From Rhodobacteraceae bacterium UBA6141 (GTDB taxonomy: Bacteria; Pseudomonadota; Alphaproteobacteria; Rhodobacterales; Rhodobacteraceae): 64,000 nucleotides of DNA. Positions 44,485-53,854 of this stretch are shown here, one piece after another. A program made the position numbers and the translations under genes. Position 1 is the first letter of the stretch. Each line of letters starts with the position of its first letter. The notes beneath the pieces are model-generated. The model saw only the letters and a program-made list of their open reading frames with translations. It made no database searches and had not been told where the DNA came from. The DNA lies in the NCBI GenBank assembly GCA_002423245.1, contig DIVD01000062.1, positions 19,740 through 83,739 on the forward strand, written 5' to 3'.

Positions 44485-47322
44485 ATGACGTTCGGCAAGG
44501 GCTCCCATCTGCATCTGATCGACGGCTCCGCCTTCATCTTCCGCGCCTATCACGCGCTGCCGCCGCTGACGCGGAAATCCGATGGCCTGCCGGTCGGCGC
44601 CGTGGCCGGCTTTTGCAACATGCTGTTCCGCTATGTGGCGAACAACACCGGCGCCGATGCCGCGACTCATGCGGCGGTGATCTTCGACTATTCGTCGAAG
44701 ACCTTCCGCAACGACATCTACGAGCAGTACAAGGCCAACCGCCCCGAACTGCCCGAAGACCTCAAGCCGCAATTCCCGCTGACGCGCGAGGCGACCCGCG
44801 CCTTCAACATCGCCTGCATCGAGACCGACGGCTACGAGGCCGACGACATCATCGCCTCCTATGCCTGCCGGGCGCGCGAGGCGGGCGGGCGCGTCACCAT
44901 CATCTCCTCCGACAAGGACCTGATGCAACTGGTCGGCGACGGGGTCGAGATGCTGGACCCGATGAAGAACAGGCGCATCGGCCGCGAGGAGGTGTTCGAG
45001 AAGTTCGGCGTCTATCCCGAGCGGGTGGCGGATGTGCAGGCGCTGGCGGGCGACAGTGTCGACAACGTGCCCGGCGCGCCGGGCATCGGCATCAAGACCG
45101 CGGCGCTGCTGATCAACGAATACGGCGATCTGGAAACGCTGCTGGCGCGGGCGGGCGAGATTCCGCAGCCCAGGCGCCGGCAGGTGCTGCTGGAGCATTC
45201 CGAGCAGATCCGCATGTCCAGGCGGCTGGTGGAGCTGGATTGCGATACGCCGCTGACCGAGTCGCTGGACGAGCTGGAAATCCGCCCCGCCGACCCCGAG
45301 AAGCTGATGCATTTCCTCAACCTCATGGAGTTCCGCACCCTGACCAGGCGGGTGGCCGACAGCCTCGGCGTTGCCCCGCCCCCGCCGGTGGAGCCGATCG
45401 CCACGCCCCCGCACCCGGAGGATCCGCCCGCCACCCCGCCCGAGCCGGAGCGGCTGCCCTTCGACCATGCAGGGTATGAGTGCATCCGGGACGAGGCCGC
45501 GCTGACCCGCTGGATCGAGGCGATCCGCGAGCGCGGCCATGTCGCCGTCGATACCGAAACCACCGCGCTGGACGAGATGCGGGCCGATCTCGTCGGCATC
45601 TCGCTGTGCATCGAGCCGGGCAGGGCCGCCTATCTGCCGATCTGCCACCGCGAGGGCGGCGGCGATCTGTTCGCCTCGGACCGGCTCTGCGACGGGCAGA
45701 TGCCGGCAGAGCGGGCGCTTGCGATGCTCAGGCCGGTGCTGGAGGATCCCGCGATCCTCAAGATCGGGCACAACATGAAGTATGACGCCAAGATCTTCGC
45801 CCGCCAGCGCGGCGAGGGCTTCGCGCAGGGCATCACCGTCGTGCCCCATGACGACACGATGCTGATGTCCTACGCGATGTATTCGGGCCTGCACAACCAC
45901 GGCATGGACGAGCTGGCAGAGCGCTATCTCGGCCATGTGCCGATCCCGATCAAGTCGCTGCTGGGGGCGGGCAAGGGGGCCACCACCTTCGACCGGGTGC
46001 CGATCGACGAGGCGGTGAAATATGCCGCCGAGGATGCCGACGTGACGCTGCGGCTGTGGCAGCTGTTCAAGCCGAAGCTGCATCAGGTGCAGGTGACGAC
46101 GGTCTATGAAACGCTGGAACGCCCGCTGGTGGCGGTGCTGGCGCGCATGGAAATGGCCGGCGTGCTGGTGGACCGCGACACGCTCAGCCGCATGTCCAAC
46201 GCCTTCGCGCAGAAGATGGCGGGGCTGGAGGCGGAGATACACGAGCTTGCGGGCGGGGCGTTCAACGTGGGCTCCCCGCGGCAACTGGGCGAGATCCTGT
46301 TCGACCGGCTCGGCCTGCCCGGCGGGGCGAAGGGCAAGACCGGCGCCTATGCGACCGGCGCCGATGTGCTGGAGGATCTGGCGGCAGAGGGCGCCGACCT
46401 GCCCGCGCGGGTGCTGGACTGGCGGCAGCTCTCCAAGCTGAAATCCACCTATACCGATGCGTTGCAGACCCATATCCACCCCGAAACGGGCCGCGTTCAC
46501 ACCTCCTATTCCATCACCGGGGCGAATACCGGGCGCATCGCCTCGACCGATCCGAACCTGCAGAACATCCCCGTGCGCACCGAGGAAGGCCGCCGCATCC
46601 GCGAGGCCTTCGTGGCGGCGCCCGGCCACCGGCTGGTCAGCCTCGACTACAGCCAGATCGAGCTGCGCATCCTTGCCCATGTCGCCGACATTCCCGCGCT
46701 GAAAGAAGCGTTCCGCGAGGGAATCGACATCCACGCGATGACCGCGAGCCAGATGTTCAACGTGCCGCTGGAGGGCATGGACCCCTCGGTGCGCCGCCAG
46801 GCCAAGGCGATCAACTTCGGGGTGATCTACGGCATTTCCGGCTTTGGCCTTGCCCGCAACCTGCGCATCCCGCGCGCCGAGGCGCAGGCCTTCATCGACA
46901 CCTATTTCGCGCGCTTCCCCGGTATCCGCGAATACATGGAGGCGACCGTCGCCTATGCGAAGGCGCATGGCCATGTGCAGACGCTGTTCGGCCGCAAGAT
47001 CCACACGCCCGAGATCAATTCGCGCGGCCCGACCGCAGGCTTTGCGCGCCGCGCCGCGATCAACGCCCCGATCCAGGGGGCCGCGGCCGACATCATCCGC
47101 CGCGCCATGATCCGGATGCCGGCCGCGATCGAGGGGATGCCGGCGAAGATGCTGCTGCAGGTGCATGACGAGCTGCTGTTCGAGGTGGCCGAGGATGCGG
47201 TGGACAGCGTCATCGCCCGCGCCCGCGAGGTGATGGAAGGCGCGGCCGATCCCGCGGTGCGGCTCGACGTGCCGCTGGTGGTGGATGCGGGCCACGGCAT
47301 GAACTGGGCCGAGGCGCATTAG
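44485..47322 (+). CDS. polA: DNA polymerase I
   Basis: A 945-residue repair and Okazaki-fragment-processing polymerase. The ATG at 44485 has a strong AAGGAGG ribosome site; an upstream in-frame codon adds an unlikely basic leader. The N-terminal 5-prime exonuclease/flap domain (LIDGSAFIFRAYHALPPL, ETDGYEADDIIAS, QALAGDSVDNVPGAPGIG) leads into a 3-prime exonuclease with intact-looking residues (VAVDTETTALDEM, HNMKYDAKIFAR). The polymerase domain has motif A LDYSQIELRILAH, motif B RRQAKAINFGVIYGIS and motif C LQVHDELLFEV. All key motifs appear intact. Confidence 0.98.
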   Translation: MTFGKGSHLHLIDGSAFIFRAYHALPPLTRKSDGLPVGAVAGFCNMLFRYVANNTGADAATHAAVIFDYSSKTFRNDIYEQYKANRPELPEDLKPQFPLTREATRAFNIACIETDGYEADDIIASYACRAREAGGRVTIISSDKDLMQLVGDGVEMLDPMKNRRIGREEVFEKFGVYPERVADVQALAGDSVDNVPGAPGIGIKTAALLINEYGDLETLLARAGEIPQPRRRQVLLEHSEQIRMSRRLVELDCDTPLTESLDELEIRPADPEKLMHFLNLMEFRTLTRRVADSLGVAPPPPVEPIATPPHPEDPPATPPEPERLPFDHAGYECIRDEAALTRWIEAIRERGHVAVDTETTALDEMRADLVGISLCIEPGRAAYLPICHREGGGDLFASDRLCDGQMPAERALAMLRPVLEDPAILKIGHNMKYDAKIFARQRGEGFAQGITVVPHDDTMLMSYAMYSGLHNHGMDELAERYLGHVPIPIKSLLGAGKGATTFDRVPIDEAVKYAAEDADVTLRLWQLFKPKLHQVQVTTVYETLERPLVAVLARMEMAGVLVDRDTLSRMSNAFAQKMAGLEAEIHELAGGAFNVGSPRQLGEILFDRLGLPGGAKGKTGAYATGADVLEDLAAEGADLPARVLDWRQLSKLKSTYTDALQTHIHPETGRVHTSYSITGANTGRIASTDPNLQNIPVRTEEGRRIREAFVAAPGHRLVSLDYSQIELRILAHVADIPALKEAFREGIDIHAMTASQMFNVPLEGMDPSVRRQAKAINFGVIYGISGFGLARNLRIPRAEAQAFIDTYFARFPGIREYMEATVAYAKAHGHVQTLFGRKIHTPEINSRGPTAGFARRAAINAPIQGAAADIIRRAMIRMPAAIEGMPAKMLLQVHDELLFEVAEDAVDSVIARAREVMEGAADPAVRLDVPLVVDAGHGMNWAEAH

Positions 47323-47431
47323 CGGCGGGGTCCATGGCGGCGCCATCGCCTGCCACCCGCGGCCGGGCCGTCCCCCCGCTTGACCTCGCCCTCCGTCGGG
47401 CAGAGGCTGGCGAAAGCACCGGAGCATCGCC

Positions 47432-48373
47432 ATGCCGCATGACCATCAGTCCCATTTCGACCATCACGCCGACGCCCGCGGCCACGCGCACCCGGATGCG
47501 GATGCGGGCGACCGCAGGGTCGGCGCGGCGGTGGCGGTCAACCTGTTGCTCACGGCGGCGCAGATCGCGGGCGGGGTCGTCTCCGGCTCTGTCGCGCTGA
47601 TCGCGGATGCGGTGCACAACCTGTCCGATGCCGTCACGCTGATCATCGCCTTCGCCGCCCGCCGTGTGGCCCGGCGCCCTGCCGACCCCGTGATGACCTT
47701 CGGCTATGCCCGGATCGAGGTGGTGGCGGCGCTGGTCAACTACACCACGCTGATCCTGATCTCGCTCTGGCTTGCCTACGAGGCGGTGATGCGGATGCTG
47801 GACCCGCAGCCCGTGCTCGGCTGGATCGTGGTGGCGCTGGCGGGCGTCGCGCTGGTGGTGGACATCGCCACCGCCGCGCTGACCTGGCGGCTGTCGAAGG
47901 ACAGCGTCAACATCCGCGCCGCCTTTCTGCACAATCTTGCCGATGCGGGATCGTCGGTGGCGGTGATCGTCGGTGGCACGCTGATCCTGCTTTACGACTG
48001 GTGGCTGGTCGATCCGATCATCACGCTGGGGATTTCGGCCTATATCCTGTGGCATGTGCTGTCCGACATCGCCCCGGTGCTGCACATCCTGATGCTGGGC
48101 GCGCCCGCGGATCTGCGGCAGGCCGAGGTTGCCCGCGCCATCGCCGCCGAGGACGGGGTGGAGGAGGTGCATCACCTGCACCTGTGGCAGATCGACGAGC
48201 GGCGCACCTCGGTCGAGGCGCATCTGGTGGTGGCCGAGGGCCGCGACTTCGCCGAGGTGGTGGCCCGCGTCAAGGCGATGCTGCGCGCGCAGTTCGGCCT
48301 GACCCATGTCACGCTGGAGGCTGAAACCCGCCTGTCCGGCTGCGCGGGCGGCTGCCTGCCGGCGCAGCCCTGA
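47432..48373 (+). CDS. cation diffusion facilitator (CzcD/ZitB-like)
   Basis: A 313-residue metal exporter for Zn2+ or a similar divalent ion in exchange for protons. It has a histidine-rich N-terminus (HDHQSHFDHHADARGHAH), six membrane helices, the metal-site pairs HNLSDA and HNLADAG in helices two and five, and a C-terminal ferredoxin-like domain (VEEVHHLHLWQIDERRTSVEAHLVV). The last few codons and the stop lie within the first unit of a 19-bp tandem array, so the C-terminus PAQP appears to be shaped by the repeat. It starts 109 bp after polA. Confidence 0.92.
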   Translation: MPHDHQSHFDHHADARGHAHPDADAGDRRVGAAVAVNLLLTAAQIAGGVVSGSVALIADAVHNLSDAVTLIIAFAARRVARRPADPVMTFGYARIEVVAALVNYTTLILISLWLAYEAVMRMLDPQPVLGWIVVALAGVALVVDIATAALTWRLSKDSVNIRAAFLHNLADAGSSVAVIVGGTLILLYDWWLVDPIITLGISAYILWHVLSDIAPVLHILMLGAPADLRQAEVARAIAAEDGVEEVHHLHLWQIDERRTSVEAHLVVAEGRDFAEVVARVKAMLRAQFGLTHVTLEAETRLSGCAGGCLPAQP

Positions 48374-48452
48374 CCAGCCGGCGCAGCCCTGACCAGCCGG
48401 CGCGCCCTGACCAGCCGGCGCAGCCCTGGCCGGCAGGCGCAGCCCTGGCCGG
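48359..48452. repeat. 19-bp tandem array overlapping the end of the CDF gene
   Basis: About five units. Two exact copies of CCGGCGCAGCCCTGACCAG (48359-48377 and 48378-48396), one copy lacking one base (48397-48414), and two variants with GGCCGG in the last part (48415-48433 and 48434-48452). The first unit supplies the last codons and the TGA stop of the CDF gene. The array fills the gap to the converging DUF1285 gene. Confidence 0.88.
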
Positions 48453-48486
48453 CAGGCAATGCCCCGCCATCGCCGCAAGGCGGGCC

Positions 48487-49104
48487 TCAGCCGTCGGCCA
48501 GTTCTGCCGAGGGGATCAGCCTGAAGAACACGCCGCCCGACCACAGGCCGAACCAGCTCGTGCCGTCCTGTTCCACATGCACGCCGCGCTCCACCAGCCG
48601 GTAGAAGGTCTTGCGGTCGATCAGCGCCTCGAGATTGGCGCGGATATGGACATAGGGCGAGGGCTCGCCGGTGTCCGCGTCCCGCTCCACCCGGATCGGA
48701 TGCTCCGGCCCGGCGGTCACGGTATCGCCGACCTGGGTGGTGAAGGTCAGATCCTGCGCGGTGCCTTCGCCGGAAATCTCGACATCGACGGCGACGAAGG
48801 GCGCATCCTCGACCCGGATCCCGACCTTCTCCACCGGCGTGACCAGAAAATAGGCATCCCCGTCGCGGCGCAGGATCGACGAGAACAGCCTGACCAGCGC
48901 CGGCCGTCCGATGGGGGTGCCAAGATAGAACCATGTCCCGTCGCGGCGGATCTCCATGTCGAGATCGCCGCAGAACGGCGGATTCCATAGGTGAACCGGC
49001 GCCGGACCCTTCTTGCCCGCGCGCTGCGCGGCGACGGCGAGCCCTTCGGCGGTGGGGCCGGATGCTGCGGCTGCGTTCACTTCTGTGTCAGGTGTTTTTG
49101 CCAT
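48487..49104 (-). CDS. DUF1285 family protein
   Basis: A 205-residue soluble protein with a low-complexity Ala-rich start and a conserved core: VHLWNPPFCGDLDMEIRRDGTWFYLGTPIGRPALVRLFSSILRRD (in pieces), YFLVTPVEKVGIRVEDAPFVAVDVE, and YVHIRANLEALIDRKTFYRLVERG. These are hallmarks of DUF1285, whose structures resemble two beta-rich domains but whose function is not known. It is divergent from moxR, with a 59-bp gap, a position the gene often has in related genomes as far as I recall. Confidence 0.88.
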   Translation of the reverse strand: MAKTPDTEVNAAAASGPTAEGLAVAAQRAGKKGPAPVHLWNPPFCGDLDMEIRRDGTWFYLGTPIGRPALVRLFSSILRRDGDAYFLVTPVEKVGIRVEDAPFVAVDVEISGEGTAQDLTFTTQVGDTVTAGPEHPIRVERDADTGEPSPYVHIRANLEALIDRKTFYRLVERGVHVEQDGTSWFGLWSGGVFFRLIPSAELADG

Positions 49105-49163
49105 TGGTGCCTGCCGGGATATCTGCGCTAAGGTGGACTATGACCCATCAAGGAGGCGATGTC

Positions 49164-50182
<1,019 letters not shown>

Positions 50183-50186
<4 letters not shown>

Positions 50187-51076
50187 CAGAGGCGGCGCCC
50201 CTGCACGCATCCGCCGGGCTGCGCCGCCGCGCCGAGGAGATGTCGCATATCCTGCCGCCGCTGCTGGCGGCGGCGCGGCAGCTTGCCTCCACCGTGCAGC
50301 TTGGCGCGCATGGCCGCCGCCGGGCCGGGCTGGGCGACGAATTCTGGCAATACCGTGCCGCCCATCCCGGCGACGAGGCGCGCGCGATCGACTGGCGCCG
50401 GTCGGCCCGCGCCGACGGGCATTTCGTGCGCGAGCGAGAATGGCAGGCCGCGCAATCGGTGCATCTGTGGGTCGATGATGCCCGCTCGATGGAGTTCACC
50501 GGCGATGACAGCCGCCCCGCCAAGGCCGACCGCGCGCGGCTGCTGGCGCTGGCGCTGGCGGTGCTGCTGATCCGCTCGGGCGAGCGGGTGGGGCTGGCCG
50601 ATCCCGATGTGCCGCCCCGCGCGGGCGAGGTGCAGTTGCTGCGGCTGGCGGCCCGGCTGACCGCCCCGGCAGGCGAGGCCGACTATGGCGCGCCGGAGGG
50701 CCGCGCCCTGCTGCCCCATGCGCGGGCGGTGTTCATCTCGGATTTCATGGGCGATCCCGTCGCGGTGGAAGCCGCACTCACCGAGGCATCGGACCGGGGT
50801 GTCACCGGCGCGCTGCTGCAGGTGCTCGACCCGGTGGAGGAGGCGTTCCCCTATCAGGGCCGCACGATATTCGAGAGCATGGGCGGGATGCTGGCCCATG
50901 AAACCCGCAAGGCCGGCGACCTGCGCGACCGCTATCTGCAACGCCTGGCCGAGCGCAAGGACCGGCTGGCGACGCTGGCCGCGCGCACCGGCTGGCAATA
51001 CTCCTGCCACCACACCGCCGAGCCGGCGCCCGGCGCGCTGCTGTGGCTCTATCACGCGATGGAGCGGCTGGCCTGA
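50183..51076 (+). CDS. DUF58 domain protein
   Basis: A 297-residue protein with the DUF58 core: GRRRAGLGDEFWQYRAAHPGDEARAIDWRRSARADGHFVREREWQ (in part) and a following von Willebrand A-like fold (VHLWVDDARSMEF; AVFISDFMGDP). Such proteins are usually encoded right after moxR and are thought to be its client or adaptor. Start and stop overlap both neighbours (ATGA with moxR; the TGA shares its A with the next ATG), so translation is coupled. No membrane helix is obvious. Confidence 0.92.
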
Positions 51077-53853
51077 TGCTGATCCTTGGCCCCATCGGTT
51101 TCGCGGCGCCCTGGCTTTTGCTGGGGCTGGTCGCGCTGCCGCTGCTGTGGATCGTGCTGCGCGCGGTGCCGCCGGCGCCGGTCCGCCGCCGGTTTCCGGG
51201 GGTGGCGCTGCTGCTGGGGCTGACCGATGCCGAACAGGTCACCGACCGCACGCCCTGGTGGCTTTTGCTGCTGCGGATGCTGGCGGTGGCGGCGGCGATC
51301 CTGGGCTTCGCCGGCCCGGTGCTGAACCCCGCCGCGCCGCAGGGGGGCGCTGGTCCGCTGCTAATCGTGGCCGATGCAAGCTGGGCCGCCGCCCGCGACT
51401 GGTCGCGCACCGAGGCGCGGATCGAGGCGGCGCTGGAGGCGGCCGGGGCAGCGGGGCGGCCGGTGGCGCTGGCCAGCCTGTCGCAGCCCCAGCCCGGCGC
51501 GCCGGTGTTCCTCGCCGCGGACGATGCCGCCCCGCAGGCCGGCAGCCTCGCCCCCCGCGCCTGGGAGCCGTCGGCCGAAGCCATGGCGGCGCTGGCCGCC
51601 GCACTGCCCGAGGGCGGCTTCGAGACGCTGTGGCTGTCGGACGGGCTGGAGCGCGAGGGGCGCGCGGATCTGCTGGCCGCCCTGCAGGGCCGCGGCAGCG
51701 TCACCGTGCAGCAAAGCCCGCGGCTCATCCGTGCGCTGGCCCCCGCCGCCTATGCGGACGGCGCGCTGCGCGTGCCGGTGCTGCGCGCCGGGGCCGCGGC
51801 GGAGGCGACGGCAGAGGTCGCGGCGATGGGCCTCGACCCGCTGGGCGTGATGCGCGAGCTGGCGCGCGAGACCGTGACCTTTCCGGCGGGCGAGGCGCGG
51901 GCCGAGGCGGCCTTCGACCTGCCGCCCGAGTTACGCAACCGCATCACGCGGTTCGAGATCGCGGGCGAGTCCACCGCAGGCGCCGTCTCTCTGGCCGGCG
52001 ACTCGCTGCGCCGGCGCGAGATTGCGCTGATCGACGGCGGCGGCGCGGCGCGCGAGGGGCTGGAGCTGCTGGCGCCGACCCACTACCTGCGGCAGGCGCT
52101 GGAGCCCTCGGCCGACCTGATCGGCGGCACGCTGTCGGACATCCTGCTGGCCGATCCCGATGCGATCATCATGGCCGATGTGGCGCGGGTGACGGACACG
52201 GAATCGGACGCGCTGCAGGACTGGATCCGCGAGGGCGGGCTGCTGATCCGCTTTGCCGGGCCGCGCCTTGCGGCCAGCGAGGAAGGCCGCGGCGTGATGG
52301 ACCCGCTGCTGCCGGTGCGGCTGCGCGCGGGCGGGCGCAGTCTCGGCGGCGCGATGAGCTGGGGCGAGCCGAAGACGCTGCAACCCTTCCCGGAAAGCTC
52401 GCCCTTCCACGGGCTCGACCTGCCGGGCGATGTGACGGTGCGCGCGCAGGTGATGGCAGAGCCGGACCCGCAACTGACCGAGCACACCATCGCCGCGCTG
52501 GAGGATGGCACGCCGCTGGTGACGGCGCGCAAATCGGGGCAGGGGCAGGTGATCCTGTTCCACGTCACCGCCAATGCGGAATGGTCCTCGCTGCCGCTGT
52601 CGGGGCTCTTCGTGCAGATGATGGAGCGGCTGGCGCTGGCGACCCGCCCCGCCGCGCCCGAGGCGGCAGAGCTGGAGGGCACCACATGGGTGGCCGAACG
52701 CACGCTCGATGCCTTCGGCGCGTTGCAGGAGGCGGGCGACCTGCCGGGGGTTCCGGGCGCGCGGATGGCGGCGCCGGTGCCCGCGCCCGACCTGCCGCCG
52801 GGCATCTATGCCTCGGGCGACCGGCGGCTGGCGGTGAACGCGGTCGCGGGGGACCGGGTGCTGACCGCCGCCGCCTGGCCCGCGGGCGTGGCGGTCGAAG
52901 GCGGCGCGGCGCGGGCCGAGGTTCCGCTGCAAGGCCCGCTGCTGGCGCTGGCACTGGCGCTGCTGCTGGTGGACATCCTCGCCTCGCTCGCGCTGGCGGG
53001 CCGCCTGACGGCGATGCGGCGCGGCGGGGCTGCGGGGGCGCTGCTGCTGGCGCTGTGTCTGGCAGCACCCGAGGCGCTTCGCGCGCAGGACGCCGCGGAT
53101 CAGCTTGCGCTGCGCGCCACGTCAGAGGTGGTGCTGGGCCATGTGATGACGGGCGACGCACAGATCGACCGCATCGCGGCGGCGGGGCTGACGGGGCTGG
53201 GGCAGGTGCTCTACCGGCGCACCTCGGTCGAGCCCGGCGCGCCGATGGCGGTGAACCTCGAAACCGACGATCTTGCGGTCTTCTCGTTCCTCTACTGGCC
53301 GGTCACGCCCGACCAGCCCGCCCCCTCGCCCGCCGCCTACCTGAAGCTGAACCGCTTCCTGCGCACCGGCGGGATGATCCTGTTCGACACGCGCGATGCC
53401 GATGTCGCCGGGTTCGGCGCCGCCAGCCCCGAGGGGCGCAAGCTGCAGGCGCTGGCCGCGCCGCTGGACGTGCCGCCGCTGGAGCCGATCCCCGAGGATC
53501 ATGTGCTGACCCGCACCTTCTACCTGCTGCAGGACTTTCCCGGCCGCTACCAGGGCCGCGGCATCTGGGTCGAGGCTGCGGCGGCGGGCGCCGAACAGGC
53601 CGAAGGGATGCCGTTCCGCAACCTCAACGATGGCGTGACGCCGGTGGTGATCGGCGGCAATGACTGGGCCGCTGCCTGGGCGGTGGATGACCGGGGCCTG
53701 CCGATGTTCCCGGTGGGGCGCGGCTTCGCGGGCGAACGGCAGCGCGAGATCGCCTATCGCTTCGGCGTGAACATCGTCATGCATGTGCTGACCGGCAACT
53801 ACAAATCCGATCAGGTGCATGTGCCGGCGCTGCTGGAACGGCTGGGGCAATAG
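51076..53853 (+). CDS. BatA-like membrane protein with C-terminal DUF4159 domain
   Basis: A 925-residue membrane protein. The N-terminus has an aerotolerance-regulator (BatA) pair of helices (FAAPWLLLGLVALPLLWIVLRAVPP; LLLLRMLAVAAAILGFAGPVL) and a von Willebrand-like region. A middle helix precedes a signal-like segment ending LRAQDAAD. The C-terminal 220 residues form a DUF4159 domain (LKLNRFLRTGGMILFDTRDAD; DHVLTRTFYLLQDFPGRYQG). Very GC-rich and alanine-rich in the first half. It belongs to the moxR operon; such systems are linked to envelope stress or protein complex maturation in some bacteria, but this set has no assigned role. Confidence 0.88.
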   Translation: MLILGPIGFAAPWLLLGLVALPLLWIVLRAVPPAPVRRRFPGVALLLGLTDAEQVTDRTPWWLLLLRMLAVAAAILGFAGPVLNPAAPQGGAGPLLIVADASWAAARDWSRTEARIEAALEAAGAAGRPVALASLSQPQPGAPVFLAADDAAPQAGSLAPRAWEPSAEAMAALAAALPEGGFETLWLSDGLEREGRADLLAALQGRGSVTVQQSPRLIRALAPAAYADGALRVPVLRAGAAAEATAEVAAMGLDPLGVMRELARETVTFPAGEARAEAAFDLPPELRNRITRFEIAGESTAGAVSLAGDSLRRREIALIDGGGAAREGLELLAPTHYLRQALEPSADLIGGTLSDILLADPDAIIMADVARVTDTESDALQDWIREGGLLIRFAGPRLAASEEGRGVMDPLLPVRLRAGGRSLGGAMSWGEPKTLQPFPESSPFHGLDLPGDVTVRAQVMAEPDPQLTEHTIAALEDGTPLVTARKSGQGQVILFHVTANAEWSSLPLSGLFVQMMERLALATRPAAPEAAELEGTTWVAERTLDAFGALQEAGDLPGVPGARMAAPVPAPDLPPGIYASGDRRLAVNAVAGDRVLTAAAWPAGVAVEGGAARAEVPLQGPLLALALALLLVDILASLALAGRLTAMRRGGAAGALLLALCLAAPEALRAQDAADQLALRATSEVVLGHVMTGDAQIDRIAAAGLTGLGQVLYRRTSVEPGAPMAVNLETDDLAVFSFLYWPVTPDQPAPSPAAYLKLNRFLRTGGMILFDTRDADVAGFGAASPEGRKLQALAAPLDVPPLEPIPEDHVLTRTFYLLQDFPGRYQGRGIWVEAAAAGAEQAEGMPFRNLNDGVTPVVIGGNDWAAAWAVDDRGLPMFPVGRGFAGERQREIAYRFGVNIVMHVLTGNYKSDQVHVPALLERLGQ

Positions 53854-53854
53854 C

